Positions 44,179 through 52,633 of a stretch of 64,000 nt of DNA are shown here, piece after piece (the stretch's first letter is position 1; each line of letters opens with the position of its first letter). The notes under the pieces were generated by a model, which saw nothing but the letters and a program-made list of their open reading frames with translations, was not told the origin of the DNA and did no database searches. Source of the DNA: Bacillus sp. HNG (GTDB lineage Bacteria > Bacillota > Bacilli > Bacillales > Bacillaceae_L); NCBI RefSeq assembly GCF_003400205.1, contig NZ_QUQV01000001.1:186001-250000 (forward strand), written 5' to 3'. Both the position numbers and the translations under genes were made by a program.

Positions 44179-44421
44179 ATGTTTAATCTAATTAAAATTG
44201 GTAACTTTAAGGTCAACGCGATGACACAAAATTCAAACATCAATTTTGGAGGAACGTTACAAAACAGCCATACTGCGAACATAAAAATATACGGTGCAAG
44301 TTTTTCAATGGGTGATTTTTCACCTACCAATTCCCTGAATATGTCGAAGGTAAATGATTCCGATATAAGTGATCAAGATCAAATCGAAAATCCATCTGCA
44401 CCAGAAGAAAATAACCAATGA
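44179..44421 (+). CDS. GerPA/GerPF-like spore germination protein
   Basis: 80 residues. The first 60 follow the GerPA/GerPF pattern: FKVNAMTQNSNINFGGTLQNSHT, ANIKIYGASFSMGDFSPTNS, with the conserved N-F-G and G-S/A-x-x-x-G-D-F elements of small spore-coat-permeability proteins encoded in gerP operons. The C-terminus is acidic. GGAGGAG directly precedes the ATG at 44179. Unlike the gerPABCDEF operon it stands alone. It would help nutrients cross the spore coat (inference). Confidence 0.7.
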   Translation: MFNLIKIGNFKVNAMTQNSNINFGGTLQNSHTANIKIYGASFSMGDFSPTNSLNMSKVNDSDISDQDQIENPSAPEENNQ

Positions 44422-44505
44422 AGTTTAGTTAATTATAGGAATCTGGCTAGCCAATGTATTCGCAAAGATAGTTAGGGTGAGTTAGTTCAATAAAATATAA
44501 AAAAT

Positions 44506-44540
44506 AGGCTTAAAAGATTTTTTTCTTTTAAGCCTTTTTT
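44506..44540. terminator. Bidirectional terminator
   Basis: AGGCTTAAAAGA / TCTTTTAAGCCT stem, T-runs on both strands; between the GerP-like gene and the convergent AI-2E-family gene. Confidence 0.88.
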
Positions 44541-44557
44541 ATTAAGCGTTGTCTCGG

Positions 44558-45658
44558 TTATAAATCTGCCGTTAGTTCGGCCTTTTTCTTTGCTTTTAAG
44601 AATTTCACGATATTGATGACAATTGTTTTGATAACGGCATAGGTTGGAATTGCTAGAATCATTCCCAACACACCTGCTAGATTTCCTGCTGCCAACAAAA
44701 GAATAATAATCGTCGCCGGATGGGTATCAAGCGTCTTGCCAAGAATAAGAGGGGAAAGGACATTCCCTTCAATTTGCTGGGCTATGACAATTACCAAAAC
44801 CACTAATAATGCCTTCGTAGGGGAGTCAAATAGAGCCACAATTACGGCTGGTGCTCCGCCAAGAAATGGTCCAACATACGGAATAATATTCGTTACAGCT
44901 ACAATTAATGCCATCACAAGAGCAAACGGTAAGTCAATAATCAAGTATCCAATAAAGGATAAGGTGCCGACCGCTAACGCCACCGTTACCTGTCCTTGAA
45001 TATAGGCTGAAAGTGTTTCGCCAGTTTCTTTTAAAATCGTGAGGGCTTCGTCTCTATAGACAGTAGGAAAAAATCTTGCAATTGCATGCGGGAAACGATC
45101 TCCATCCTTAAACATATAAAATAAAAGGAACGGCACAGTCACAAGGATGATTGCAATATTTGTAACAAAACCAATGATTTGCGAAATTCCACCCGTAATA
45201 CGATTTGGAAGTGTATTGGCAAAAGCTATTACTTTTTCTTCAATCGTATTGATTAGTTGTTGTTGTTCATCTTGAATCCACTTGAATTCTGAGGAATTTG
45301 TGAAATCCTCAAAGAAGTCCATCACTTGGTTAGCATAACCAGGCAATGCATTTCCGAGTGCTGTAAATTGTTTTGAAATAATCGGAACTAAATTCCCAAC
45401 TGCTAACCCAACAAGCCCGAAGAATGCGATGTAAATAATTAAAATCCCAAGGCTTTTAGGAACCTTATGGCGATGAAGAAATTTGACGACCGGATTTAAG
45501 AGAAAATAAAGAAATCCAGTAATCAAGATTGGAAAAAAGATAGTTGAGAAAAACACCCCAATTGGTTCAAATAAAAATGTAATTTTCGTTGAAACAAAGA
45601 TAATCGTTAAAATTAACAGGATTTGAATGAGCCAGTATTGTAATTTCGTTTTCGACAA
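44558..45658 (-). CDS. AI-2E family transporter (UPF0118)
   Basis: 366 residues with about eight membrane segments and a large central soluble part, typical of the AI-2E/PerM-like family (YtvI/YueF/YrrI relatives in Bacillus). The segments TNIIPYVGPFLGGAPAVIVALF and EGNVLSPLILGKTLDTHPATIIILLLAAG are the conserved family core. Family members have been linked to AI-2, sodium/lithium or other transport; no substrate can be assigned. TTG start behind AGAAGG. Confidence 0.87.
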   Translation of the reverse strand: MSKTKLQYWLIQILLILTIIFVSTKITFLFEPIGVFFSTIFFPILITGFLYFLLNPVVKFLHRHKVPKSLGILIIYIAFFGLVGLAVGNLVPIISKQFTALGNALPGYANQVMDFFEDFTNSSEFKWIQDEQQQLINTIEEKVIAFANTLPNRITGGISQIIGFVTNIAIILVTVPFLLFYMFKDGDRFPHAIARFFPTVYRDEALTILKETGETLSAYIQGQVTVALAVGTLSFIGYLIIDLPFALVMALIVAVTNIIPYVGPFLGGAPAVIVALFDSPTKALLVVLVIVIAQQIEGNVLSPLILGKTLDTHPATIIILLLAAGNLAGVLGMILAIPTYAVIKTIVINIVKFLKAKKKAELTADL

Positions 45659-45745
45659 TGCATTGTACCTTCTTTTCTATTAATATAAAAAAATTATAGC
45701 AATTCACGAAAAAGAATACAATTACTTCCTACATAGGGATTCTTT

Positions 45746-46483
45746 TCATGAATTGTACGTCTGCTCAAACATTTCCTGTGCAAAGTCTTCCGGTTTACCG
45801 TCAAAAATGACTGTTCCATTCCTTAATGCAATCAGTCTTGTTGCAAACTGTTTAGCAAGGTTTACATCGTGAAGATTCATTACCGATAAAAGATTATGAC
45901 GGTTATGTAACACCTTAAGTAATGAAAAAATACGATTGGCTGTTCCTGGATCTAAGCTTGCCACAGGCTCATCCCCAAGAAAAACACGAGGTTTCTGGAT
46001 TAGGGCACGGGCGATCCCAACCCGTTGCTTTTGACCACCACTTAAATATTCGATCCGACGGTTTTTAAATTCTAACAGACCGACAAATTCCAACACTTGT
46101 GTCGCTTTTTGTATTTCTTCCTTTGAAAAAATCCCAAGTAAGTTCTTAACTGAATTCCGATACCCGAACATGCCTGTTAACACATTTTGCAACACCGTCA
46201 AGCGGGGAATTAAATTAAAATGTTGAAAAATCATTCCGATTTCCCTCCGTATTAGGCGTTGTTGTTCCTTATTTTTATTTGTAAATAGCTCGCCATCCCA
46301 AAATACTTCACCACTTGTTGGCTGTTGGAGGCCATTCATGCACCGTATCAGTGTTGATTTACCCGCTCCGCTTTTTCCGAGGACACAGACAAATTCCCCC
46401 TTATTAAATGTAAGATTGACAGAGGATAGAGCAGGCTTTTCAGTATTAGGATAGTAAACAGTAACATCCTTTAATTTTATCAT
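45746..46483 (-). CDS. phnC: Phosphonate-type ABC transporter ATP-binding protein
   Basis: 245 residues. Walker A is GKSGAGKST, signature LSGGQKQRVGIAR, Walker B VFLGDEP, H-loop in VMNLHDV. Sequence is the PhnC type that powers phosphonate/phosphite or related oxyanion import. ATG at 46483 has GGAGAG upstream; the frame to 46498 begins with an ATG that lacks a ribosome site and abuts the permease stop. Third gene of the minus-strand phnDEC set. Confidence 0.9.
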   Translation of the reverse strand: MIKLKDVTVYYPNTEKPALSSVNLTFNKGEFVCVLGKSGAGKSTLIRCMNGLQQPTSGEVFWDGELFTNKNKEQQRLIRREIGMIFQHFNLIPRLTVLQNVLTGMFGYRNSVKNLLGIFSKEEIQKATQVLEFVGLLEFKNRRIEYLSGGQKQRVGIARALIQKPRVFLGDEPVASLDPGTANRIFSLLKVLHNRHNLLSVMNLHDVNLAKQFATRLIALRNGTVIFDGKPEDFAQEMFEQTYNS

Positions 46484-46498
46484 TTCATGTCTCTCCAT

Positions 46499-47254
46499 TT
46501 AAATCACTTTATTCCGTACATAGCTTCCAAAGGAATCTACAATAATAACAATCAACATAATTAAGAACACATCCAATGACACCGAAGAATACTGAAAGCT
46601 TTTAAAATCATTAAAAAGACGCTGCCCTATTCCTCCACCACCAATGAAACCAAGGATGAGGGAGGTTCTAATCGCAACCTCAAACCGATAAAAATATTGA
46701 GACAAGACATTCGGCCAAATTTGTGGAAGAATGCTAAAAAGAGACGCCAACCATTTTTTTGAACCCACTGCTTTCATCGCTTCGTGTGGACCGGATTCTG
46801 CTGATTCAATCAGTTCAGAGATTAATTTGCCGAGTACCCCTATATTATGAAACATGATTGCTAGAACGGCAGGGAAGGGACCCAGTCCTAAAGCCGTTAA
46901 TAAAATTAATCCGAATACAATTTCTGGAATGGAACGGACAAAGCTCAATACTATTCTTGTAAGATTGAAAACAAAGGCAGAAGGGGAAGTATTTTTTGCG
47001 GCAAGAAAGCTAATCGGTAAAGCAATCATAAGACCAAAAATACTACCCAAGAACCCCATCGCAAGTGTCTCTGCACTATCTCGTAGCATTCGGGGCAAAG
47101 CTGAATAATTCATCGGAAACCATTGTGAGAGAAAATCAATCATATTACGAAAATCACGAAATTTCGAAAGGTCAAATTCGGTTAACCTCATGCTAACCAA
47201 AATTGCAGATACTAATAGAACTATAGTTAGTAGAGTAGTTCGTTTAAACCACAT
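46499..47254 (-). CDS. phnE: Phosphonate-type ABC transporter permease
   Basis: 251 residues, five to six membrane segments. The EAA-like loop is ESAESGPHEAMKAVGSKKWLASLFSILPQIWP, and the segment FIGGGGIGQRLFNDFKSFQY is typical of PhnE permeases. Only one permease gene is present. Located 12 bp after phnD; the ribosome site is weak. Confidence 0.9.
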   Translation of the reverse strand: MWFKRTTLLTIVLLVSAILVSMRLTEFDLSKFRDFRNMIDFLSQWFPMNYSALPRMLRDSAETLAMGFLGSIFGLMIALPISFLAAKNTSPSAFVFNLTRIVLSFVRSIPEIVFGLILLTALGLGPFPAVLAIMFHNIGVLGKLISELIESAESGPHEAMKAVGSKKWLASLFSILPQIWPNVLSQYFYRFEVAIRTSLILGFIGGGGIGQRLFNDFKSFQYSSVSLDVFLIMLIVIIVDSFGSYVRNKVI

Positions 47255-47265
47255 GTAGATCAGCT

Positions 47266-48159
47266 CTATTCATTTATAATTCCTTGTTTAATTGCAGCTT
47301 GGCGTATACTTTCATAATCCTCATTTGTTGCTTCTGTAAATCCGCTTGCTCCAAACGCAGCTAAAATTTCTTCATCTTCAATAGCCAAGAACGCATCTTT
47401 AAGCTTTTGAATAGTCACGTCATCGGTATCCTTATGGACAGCCCATGGATATTGAAATAATTTTTCAGATTGCCAGATCGTTTTAAATAATGAACCATCA
47501 ATTTTTCCTGAGTCAACAAGTTGATTATAAATTGCACTATCAATTGCACCGGCGCCAACCTGTTGATTTTGAACAGCCAAAGCAGTTGCATCGTGGGACC
47601 CCGTATAACGTACAGATTTAAATTGATTCACATCCTCAGATTCGAAAACTCCTCGATCCTTGAGTTCAATCGAAGGGATGAGAGAGCCGGATGTTGAATT
47701 AATATCACCAAAGGCAAAATCAATATCCTTGGAGTTTGCTACTAAATCATTGATTGAGTTCAATGAGCTATCTTTATGAGTAATAATATAGGAATGATAG
47801 AAGGGTTCACCGTCAATTAATTGAGTAATAATCGCTTTAGCGCCACTTTTTTCATGAGCCACAACATAGGTTAATGGACCAAAATAGGCCATATCAATTT
47901 TATTATAATTCATTGCCTCAACAACACCGTTGTAATCAGGATACACCTCTACTGATACTTCACGATTTAATTCCTTCGTTAAAATAGTTTGAAGCTTATC
48001 CATAGCCGTTTCCATTTCACCAACTGTCTGTACTGGAATAACTCCAATAGTAAAAGCTTCTTCTTTGTCATTCTTATTTTCATCGTTCGCATTTGACCCA
48101 CACCCAGTTAAAAGAAGAGTAAAAACTAGGAACAGTACATATATCATTTTCTTTTTCAA
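47266..48159 (-). CDS. phnD: Phosphonate-type substrate-binding lipoprotein
   Basis: 297 residues from the TTG at 48159 behind GAGGTG. The lipobox LLTGC at about residues 16-20 makes it a lipoprotein anchored outside the membrane. Downstream, EAFTIGVIPVQTVGEMETAMDKL and YNKIDMAYFGPLTYVVAHEKSG and GDINSTSGSLIPSIELK are PhnD features that line the ligand site for phosphonate-like oxyanions. No phosphonate-lyase genes are nearby, and selD is just upstream. Confidence 0.9.
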   Translation of the reverse strand: MKKKMIYVLFLVFTLLLTGCGSNANDENKNDKEEAFTIGVIPVQTVGEMETAMDKLQTILTKELNREVSVEVYPDYNGVVEAMNYNKIDMAYFGPLTYVVAHEKSGAKAIITQLIDGEPFYHSYIITHKDSSLNSINDLVANSKDIDFAFGDINSTSGSLIPSIELKDRGVFESEDVNQFKSVRYTGSHDATALAVQNQQVGAGAIDSAIYNQLVDSGKIDGSLFKTIWQSEKLFQYPWAVHKDTDDVTIQKLKDAFLAIEDEEILAAFGASGFTEATNEDYESIRQAAIKQGIINE

Positions 48160-48210
48160 ATTAAGCACCTCATTAATCTTTTTGTAGTAGATATTCTTTC
48201 CTAACAACCT

Positions 48211-48235
48211 AAAAAGGACTCAACATCGAGTCCTT
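48211..48235 (-). terminator. Intrinsic terminator of selD
   Basis: AAGGACTC / GAGTCCTT stem on the minus strand, then TTTTAGG; separates selD from the phnDEC genes, perhaps incompletely. Confidence 0.75.
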
Positions 48236-49286
48236 AAATAACTTTAATAAAACCTGGGTTTTCGCTTGTTACGTCACCAATGATGCGAGCATCAACATGA
48301 TTTTCCTGCAGTTGTTGCAGCAATTTTTCAGCTTCATTTTCTGGGACAGAAACAAGTAGTCCACCAGAGGTAATTGCATCACATAAAATAAGTTGATCAA
48401 GTTCATCTAGGTTGGAACTATACTCAACCCGGTCGGCAAGCCACGCATGATTTTTCTTTGTACCACCTGGAACTACCTTTTGTTCAGCCAGCTCTTTAGT
48501 TCTTGATAAAACATGGACATTTTCATAGTGTATCGTCATCCCAACCTGGCTTCCTTCTGCCATTTCCATTGCATGCCCTAATAGACCGAACCCAGTTACA
48601 TCCGTGCAGGCATGGACATTATAATCATCCATTACTTCAGCTGCATTTTTATTTAACGTTGCCATAACCTCTGTTACTTTATCAATATCTTCTTGTACTA
48701 ACAGTTCTCTTTTAATCGCTGTGGTTAAAATTCCAACACCAATTGGCTTCGTTAAAATTAGTCGGTCACCAGGTTTTGCACCAGCATTTGCGCGAATTCG
48801 ATTAGGATGCACGGTACCCGTTACCGATAAACCGAATTTCGGCTCTTTGTCATCGATAGAGTGACCCCCAACTAGAGATGCTCCTGATTCTCTTACTTTT
48901 TCGGCAGCTCCTGCTAGAATGTCTGCTAAGATACTCTTATCTAATGTATTAATAGGGAAGGCGACGATATTCATAACCGTAATCGGTTTTCCTCCCATTG
49001 CATAGACATCACTTAAAGCATTAGCAGCGGCAATCTGTCCAAACATGTATGGATCATCCACAATTGGGGTGAAAAAGTCAAGTGTTTGCACAAGTGCAAG
49101 TTCATCATTGATTTTATATACGCCTGCATCATCAGGATTATCAAGACCAACTAATAGGTTTGGATTCGGTGTAGCTTTTGGTAAATGACGCAGAACCTGC
49201 GTCAGGTCCTCAGGACCGATTTTGCATCCTCAGCCAGCTTTTGTTGAAAGGGAGGTCAATTTAATGATTTCTTCCTTCTTAGACAT
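48234..49286 (-). CDS. selD: Selenophosphate synthetase containing selenocysteine
   Basis: Makes selenophosphate from selenide and ATP, the Se donor for Sec-tRNA. The ATG at 49286 follows AAGGAGTG; codons run in one frame to 48234 (350 residues) apart from a TGA at 49230-49232, codon 19, in the context KAGUGCK. That position is the catalytic Cys/Sec of SelD, and Sec-containing SelDs are known. Downstream blocks QTLDFFTPIVDDPYMFGQIAA and SLVGGHSIDDKEPKFG are ATP- and metal-binding. A hairpin right after the UGA is a candidate SECIS. Ordinary gene finders start at 49091 and lose the active site. Confidence 0.93.
49205..49217 (-). promoter_or_regulatory. Candidate bacterial SECIS of selD
   Basis: On the minus strand, GGTCC-TGA-GGACC starts 12 bases after the UGA; its loop includes a G close to +18. 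It lies inside the coding frame, as bacterial SECIS elements do. It is the expected binding site for SelB. Confidence 0.65.
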
Positions 49287-49704
49287 CAACGTCACTCCTT
49301 CCATACTTTGTATTTTGGCACTGATTTTAGCGCCTCATTTCCAAAACTAATTTTAGCATAAGAATCTTAGGATTAGAAATGAATATACTTTTTTCACCTT
49401 CTTCTATTAAATACAACATAATTATACTTAAATAATAAATAATTTAGGGATTTCAAGAATATTTTATGTTTTAAATCTATTTATGAAAGCGTTATTAAAG
49501 ATTCAGAATTAATGTAATTGTTGACACTATCTGAAAACAACTATATTATTATAACAATTAACTAAAAAAGAGAATTCAAGATATTCAAACAAAAACAAAG
49601 ATTCATAGTCAAATCATTATCATTAACTAGGTAATGATCAAACCTTATTTTCTAATATGATTTGATTAAGGACACAGAAACTATCGCATCAGGGGGATTA
49701 CACA
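49287..49704. other. Intergenic region between selD and the IIC-like gene
   Basis: AT-rich, with the selD upstream region on the minus strand and the promoter at 49521 for the plus-strand gene. A dyad TCATTA... TAATGA (49610-49637) is weakly Fur-like but not convincing. No small ORF seen. Confidence 0.5.
49521..49549 (+). promoter_or_regulatory. Strong SigA-type promoter
   Basis: TTGACA (49521-49526), 17-base spacer, TATTAT (49544-49549), about 155 bp before the IIC-like membrane gene. Confidence 0.7.
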
Positions 49705-50730
49705 ATGAAACAAGCAACAAAAAATTATTTGATTGATCGAATGTATAAAGCTTCACAAGGACTTGCAAATGCTGTTTTAGTAACACTTGGAATCGGTCTT
49801 CTTATGGAGTCACTTGGAACATTTACTGGTTGGGATGGTTTTACTATAATCGGTGTTTCGGCACAGCTCATGTTAGCTCCAGCGCTTGGAGCAGGGATAG
49901 CGTACCAACTAGGAGGGAATACACTTGTCATTTTCAGTGCAATGGCCTGTTCTACGGTGGGTGCAAGTGCCGTTCAACTAACTGAAAATGGCGTTACATT
50001 AGTAACAGGACAACCTTTAAGTGCGGTTATGGCCGCTGTTATCGCTACATGGGTAGGTAAGCGTGTTGCAGGTAAAACAAAACTCGATATGATGGCAATA
50101 CCTTTTGCAGCTATATTAGTAGGGGGAATCGCTGGTGTATTTTTATCAATCATAACAACTCCATTACTTGAATGGTTAAGTGCACAAATAGCGACATCTG
50201 TTGCTGGTTCTCCTATTATTGGTCCTATGGTCATATCTCTTGTTTGGAGTATTTTTCTCATGTCGCCAGCATCTTCAGCAGCTATTGCGATTGCGTTACA
50301 GCTTGATCCTGTTTCTAGTGCCGCTGCTTTAATTGGTTGTACAGTTCAATTTGCTGGATTCACCGCAATGTCATTTAAACAGAACGACGCTGGTGCTAAC
50401 ATTGCACAATCTTTAATTACACCTAAGGTACAATTTCCAAACTTGGTCAAAAATCCAAGGCTTGCGATTCCGCCATTTATCGCTGCGGTCATTTGTGCTC
50501 CAATCGCAACTTTGATTTTTGATTTTCAAGTACCGTATCAATTAGCTGGTCTAGGTCTTAATTCATTAATCGCACCTATTAATATTTTAGCTGAACAGGG
50601 TGCAATTGTTTTATCCATTTACATCGCTGTTGGAATCATCCTTCCAATTATTATAACTCTGGCTATCTACCACGGTTTGAAAGTAATCGGATGGACAAAA
50701 GCATCTGACTTAAAAATGGAACTACAATAA
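49705..50730 (+). CDS. PTS EIIC_2-type membrane protein
   Basis: 341 residues, nine to ten membrane segments, of the PTS_EIIC_2 family (integral proteins resembling the sugar-translocating subunit IIC). The sequence has LGAGIAYQLGGNTLVIFSAMACSTVGA and SPIIGPMVISLVWSIFLMSPASSAAIAI, with no IIA or IIB domain or partner gene nearby, so it may not be a true phosphotransferase component. The substrate is unknown. The ATG lies 4-9 bp after a GGGGG-type site. Followed by a strong terminator. Confidence 0.75.
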   Translation: MKQATKNYLIDRMYKASQGLANAVLVTLGIGLLMESLGTFTGWDGFTIIGVSAQLMLAPALGAGIAYQLGGNTLVIFSAMACSTVGASAVQLTENGVTLVTGQPLSAVMAAVIATWVGKRVAGKTKLDMMAIPFAAILVGGIAGVFLSIITTPLLEWLSAQIATSVAGSPIIGPMVISLVWSIFLMSPASSAAIAIALQLDPVSSAAALIGCTVQFAGFTAMSFKQNDAGANIAQSLITPKVQFPNLVKNPRLAIPPFIAAVICAPIATLIFDFQVPYQLAGLGLNSLIAPINILAEQGAIVLSIYIAVGIILPIIITLAIYHGLKVIGWTKASDLKMELQ

Positions 50731-50734
50731 ATAA

Positions 50735-50779
50735 AAAAACTGGGTGGAAAGGAGATTCCTTTTTCCACCCAGTTTTTTT
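50735..50779 (+). terminator. Intrinsic terminator of the IIC-like gene
   Basis: AACTGGGTGGAAA with TTTCCACCCAGTT, a long strong stem, then T-run. Confidence 0.9.
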
Positions 50780-50808
50780 GTATTTTAAAGTATATAGAAT
50801 ATCAATAT

Positions 50809-50905
50809 TGGCGGGACTGTGTGGGAATCGAACCCACCGGAGACGACACGCGCCTCCCTCAGGGTTTTGAAGACCCAGGGGGACACCAGCACCCCAGCCA
50901 ACCCC
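50809..50905 (-). tRNA. selC: Selenocysteine tRNA, anticodon UCA
   Basis: 97-nt tRNA read on the minus strand with CCA encoded at 50811-50809. The anticodon loop CTTCAAA carries TCA (50870-50868), which reads UGA. The T-arm GTGGG-TTCGATT-CCCAC and a long variable arm (GGAGGCGCGTGTCGTCTCC region), together with the 8-bp acceptor stem GGGGTTGG with ACAGTCCC (two G-U pairs and one mismatch), are typical of bacterial tRNA-Sec. It supplies Sec for selD and the SelW-like gene. Confidence 0.9.
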
Positions 50906-51326
50906 ATTTAAATACAGCTATTTCAACGTTTTAACGGATACCTACAGGGTTTTACACATGAGCCACTAGGTTTTAATTATGAATTAAAAAATTTTTTTTA
51001 TCAAGTAATAAGTGCACCCTAATGTGCTTGAAATTCATAAATAAAAAACTTAGTACGGTAGGGGCAGTTACACCTAACCATCTAACTAGTTCTGTGCAGT
51101 TGAAATTTTTCATTTTGAAACAAACTCAAGTACAAACATATCCATCTATAGAAGATAAATAAATTACACAGAGAAAAGAATTACCTCTGCATCCCTTTTC
51201 TATAATGATTTAATAATTTCTAAAAAATAAGTAAAATTGATTTTGTGTTTTTTCAGAATCTTTCGTACGGTTATTGATTTCTCTGATATAATAGATGGTA
51301 ATATATAGAAATGGGGAGTGAATTAC
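50906..51326. other. Intergenic region between tRNA-Sec and the nuclease-like gene
   Basis: AT-rich 420-bp stretch without a convincing gene. A TG-extended -10 (TGATATAAT, TATAAT at 51287-51292) near its right end probably drives the nuclease-like gene. Nothing else recognised. Confidence 0.5.
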
Positions 51327-52430
51327 ATGGAAGAATTCAAACAGCAGATTAAATCGTTAGCGAATAGAATTGAGAGAATAAAAGGAAATATACAAACTGA
51401 AGAAGCTACTAAAACATCATTGATAATGCCATTGATTCAAGCTTTAGGTTACGATATTTTTAACCCCGAAGAACTGATACCGGAATTTGTTGCTGATGTT
51501 GGGATAAAAAAAGGTGAAAAAATAGACTATGCTATCATGCAAGGCGAAGAGCCTGTTATTTTAATTGAAGCAAAAAGCATTAATGAACAACTAGCTAAGC
51601 ACGATTCACAACTTTTTAGATATTTTGGTACCACTAAAGCCAAATTTGCAATTCTTACAAATGGAATTGAATACAAATTCTTTACGGATTTGGAAGAACA
51701 AAATAGGATGGACCAGAAACCATTCTTTGTGATTGATATGTTAGACCTTAAGGATGTTGACATTATTGAACTTGCTAAGTTCCGTAAAGCGGACTTCGAT
51801 GTAAATAATGTATTGACAACAGCATCAGAACTAAAATATACAGGTGAAATTAAACAATATCTTACGACTCAATGGGAAGAACCTTCGGATGACTTTATCA
51901 GAGTTGTTTTAAACGATATTTATCAGGGTGTAAAAACGAAAAAGGTAATAGATAACTTTAGGGACTTAGTTAAGAAGTCCTTAAATCAATACGTTAATGA
52001 AAAAGTAAATGATAAACTGCAAAAGGCATTAAACTCATCTACAGAAAATATTGTAAATACTCCACCGATTGTATCCATTGAAGCTCAAGAGGAAAAAGAG
52101 GAAACACAGGTAGAGGTAAAAAGAGATGATGAAATACATACAACTGAAGAAGAAATCGAAGGTTATGTCTTAGTTAAGTTAATTCTTAAAGACGTGATTG
52201 ATCCTTCGAGGGTTTTTTATAGAGATAACAAAAGCTATTTTAATGTTTTGTTAGACGACACAATCAGAAAATGGATATGCAGATTGGGGTTAAACAGTTC
52301 AAATAAATATATTCAATTAAATGATGTAAACAGAACAAGTATTAAGATAAATACTATAAATGACATCTTAGACTACAAGGATGAGATTTTGGAAGTTGCT
52401 AGACAATTTGACCAAGTTTCGGTTAAATAG
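51327..52430 (+). CDS. Orphan type I restriction-like nuclease domain protein
   Basis: 367 residues. The N-terminal part resembles the nuclease domain of HsdR and stand-alone COG4748-type proteins: ESLIMPLIQALGYDIFNPEELIPEF..., then KIDYAIMQGEEPVILIEAK, where D and E-x-K form the PD-(D/E)XK catalytic core, and LRYFGTTKAKFAILTNG. The C-terminal half is charged (EAQEEKEETQVEV) and ends in a small folded domain; no helicase or methyltransferase is encoded here. ATG at 51327 with GGGGAGTG upstream. It lies between selC and selB, possibly as an inserted accessory gene. Role unknown; defence is a guess. Confidence 0.75.
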   Translation: MEEFKQQIKSLANRIERIKGNIQTEEATKTSLIMPLIQALGYDIFNPEELIPEFVADVGIKKGEKIDYAIMQGEEPVILIEAKSINEQLAKHDSQLFRYFGTTKAKFAILTNGIEYKFFTDLEEQNRMDQKPFFVIDMLDLKDVDIIELAKFRKADFDVNNVLTTASELKYTGEIKQYLTTQWEEPSDDFIRVVLNDIYQGVKTKKVIDNFRDLVKKSLNQYVNEKVNDKLQKALNSSTENIVNTPPIVSIEAQEEKEETQVEVKRDDEIHTTEEEIEGYVLVKLILKDVIDPSRVFYRDNKSYFNVLLDDTIRKWICRLGLNSSNKYIQLNDVNRTSIKINTINDILDYKDEILEVARQFDQVSVK

Positions 52431-52443
52431 CTTCTTAAAAATC

Positions 52444-52477
52444 AAAGGTGCTACCTAATGCGGTAACACCTTTTTTT
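52444..52477 (+). terminator. Intrinsic terminator of the nuclease-like gene
   Basis: AAAGGTGCTACC / GGTAACACCTTT stem (one mismatch), then T residues. Confidence 0.85.
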
Positions 52478-52633
52478 ATTATAATCCAACCTTTTTCATA
52501 TGATAGGAAACACTTGTCTGCTTATGCCTATTTTTATTGAAATGGCAAATAAAAATCAACATACTTGAATTGGTCTCATGCTTCTTAGTAAAGTAGAAGA
52601 TAGATTATACGGAAATAAGAGAGGAGGGAGAAA

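Noticed and set aside
48234-49091. selD as a 285-residue gene starting at 49091
   Set aside because: The real start is at 49286; the shorter frame arises because the in-frame UGA (Sec) was taken as a stop.
49600-49640. Fur box upstream of the IIC-like gene
   Set aside because: Only a partial dyad; too weak to call.
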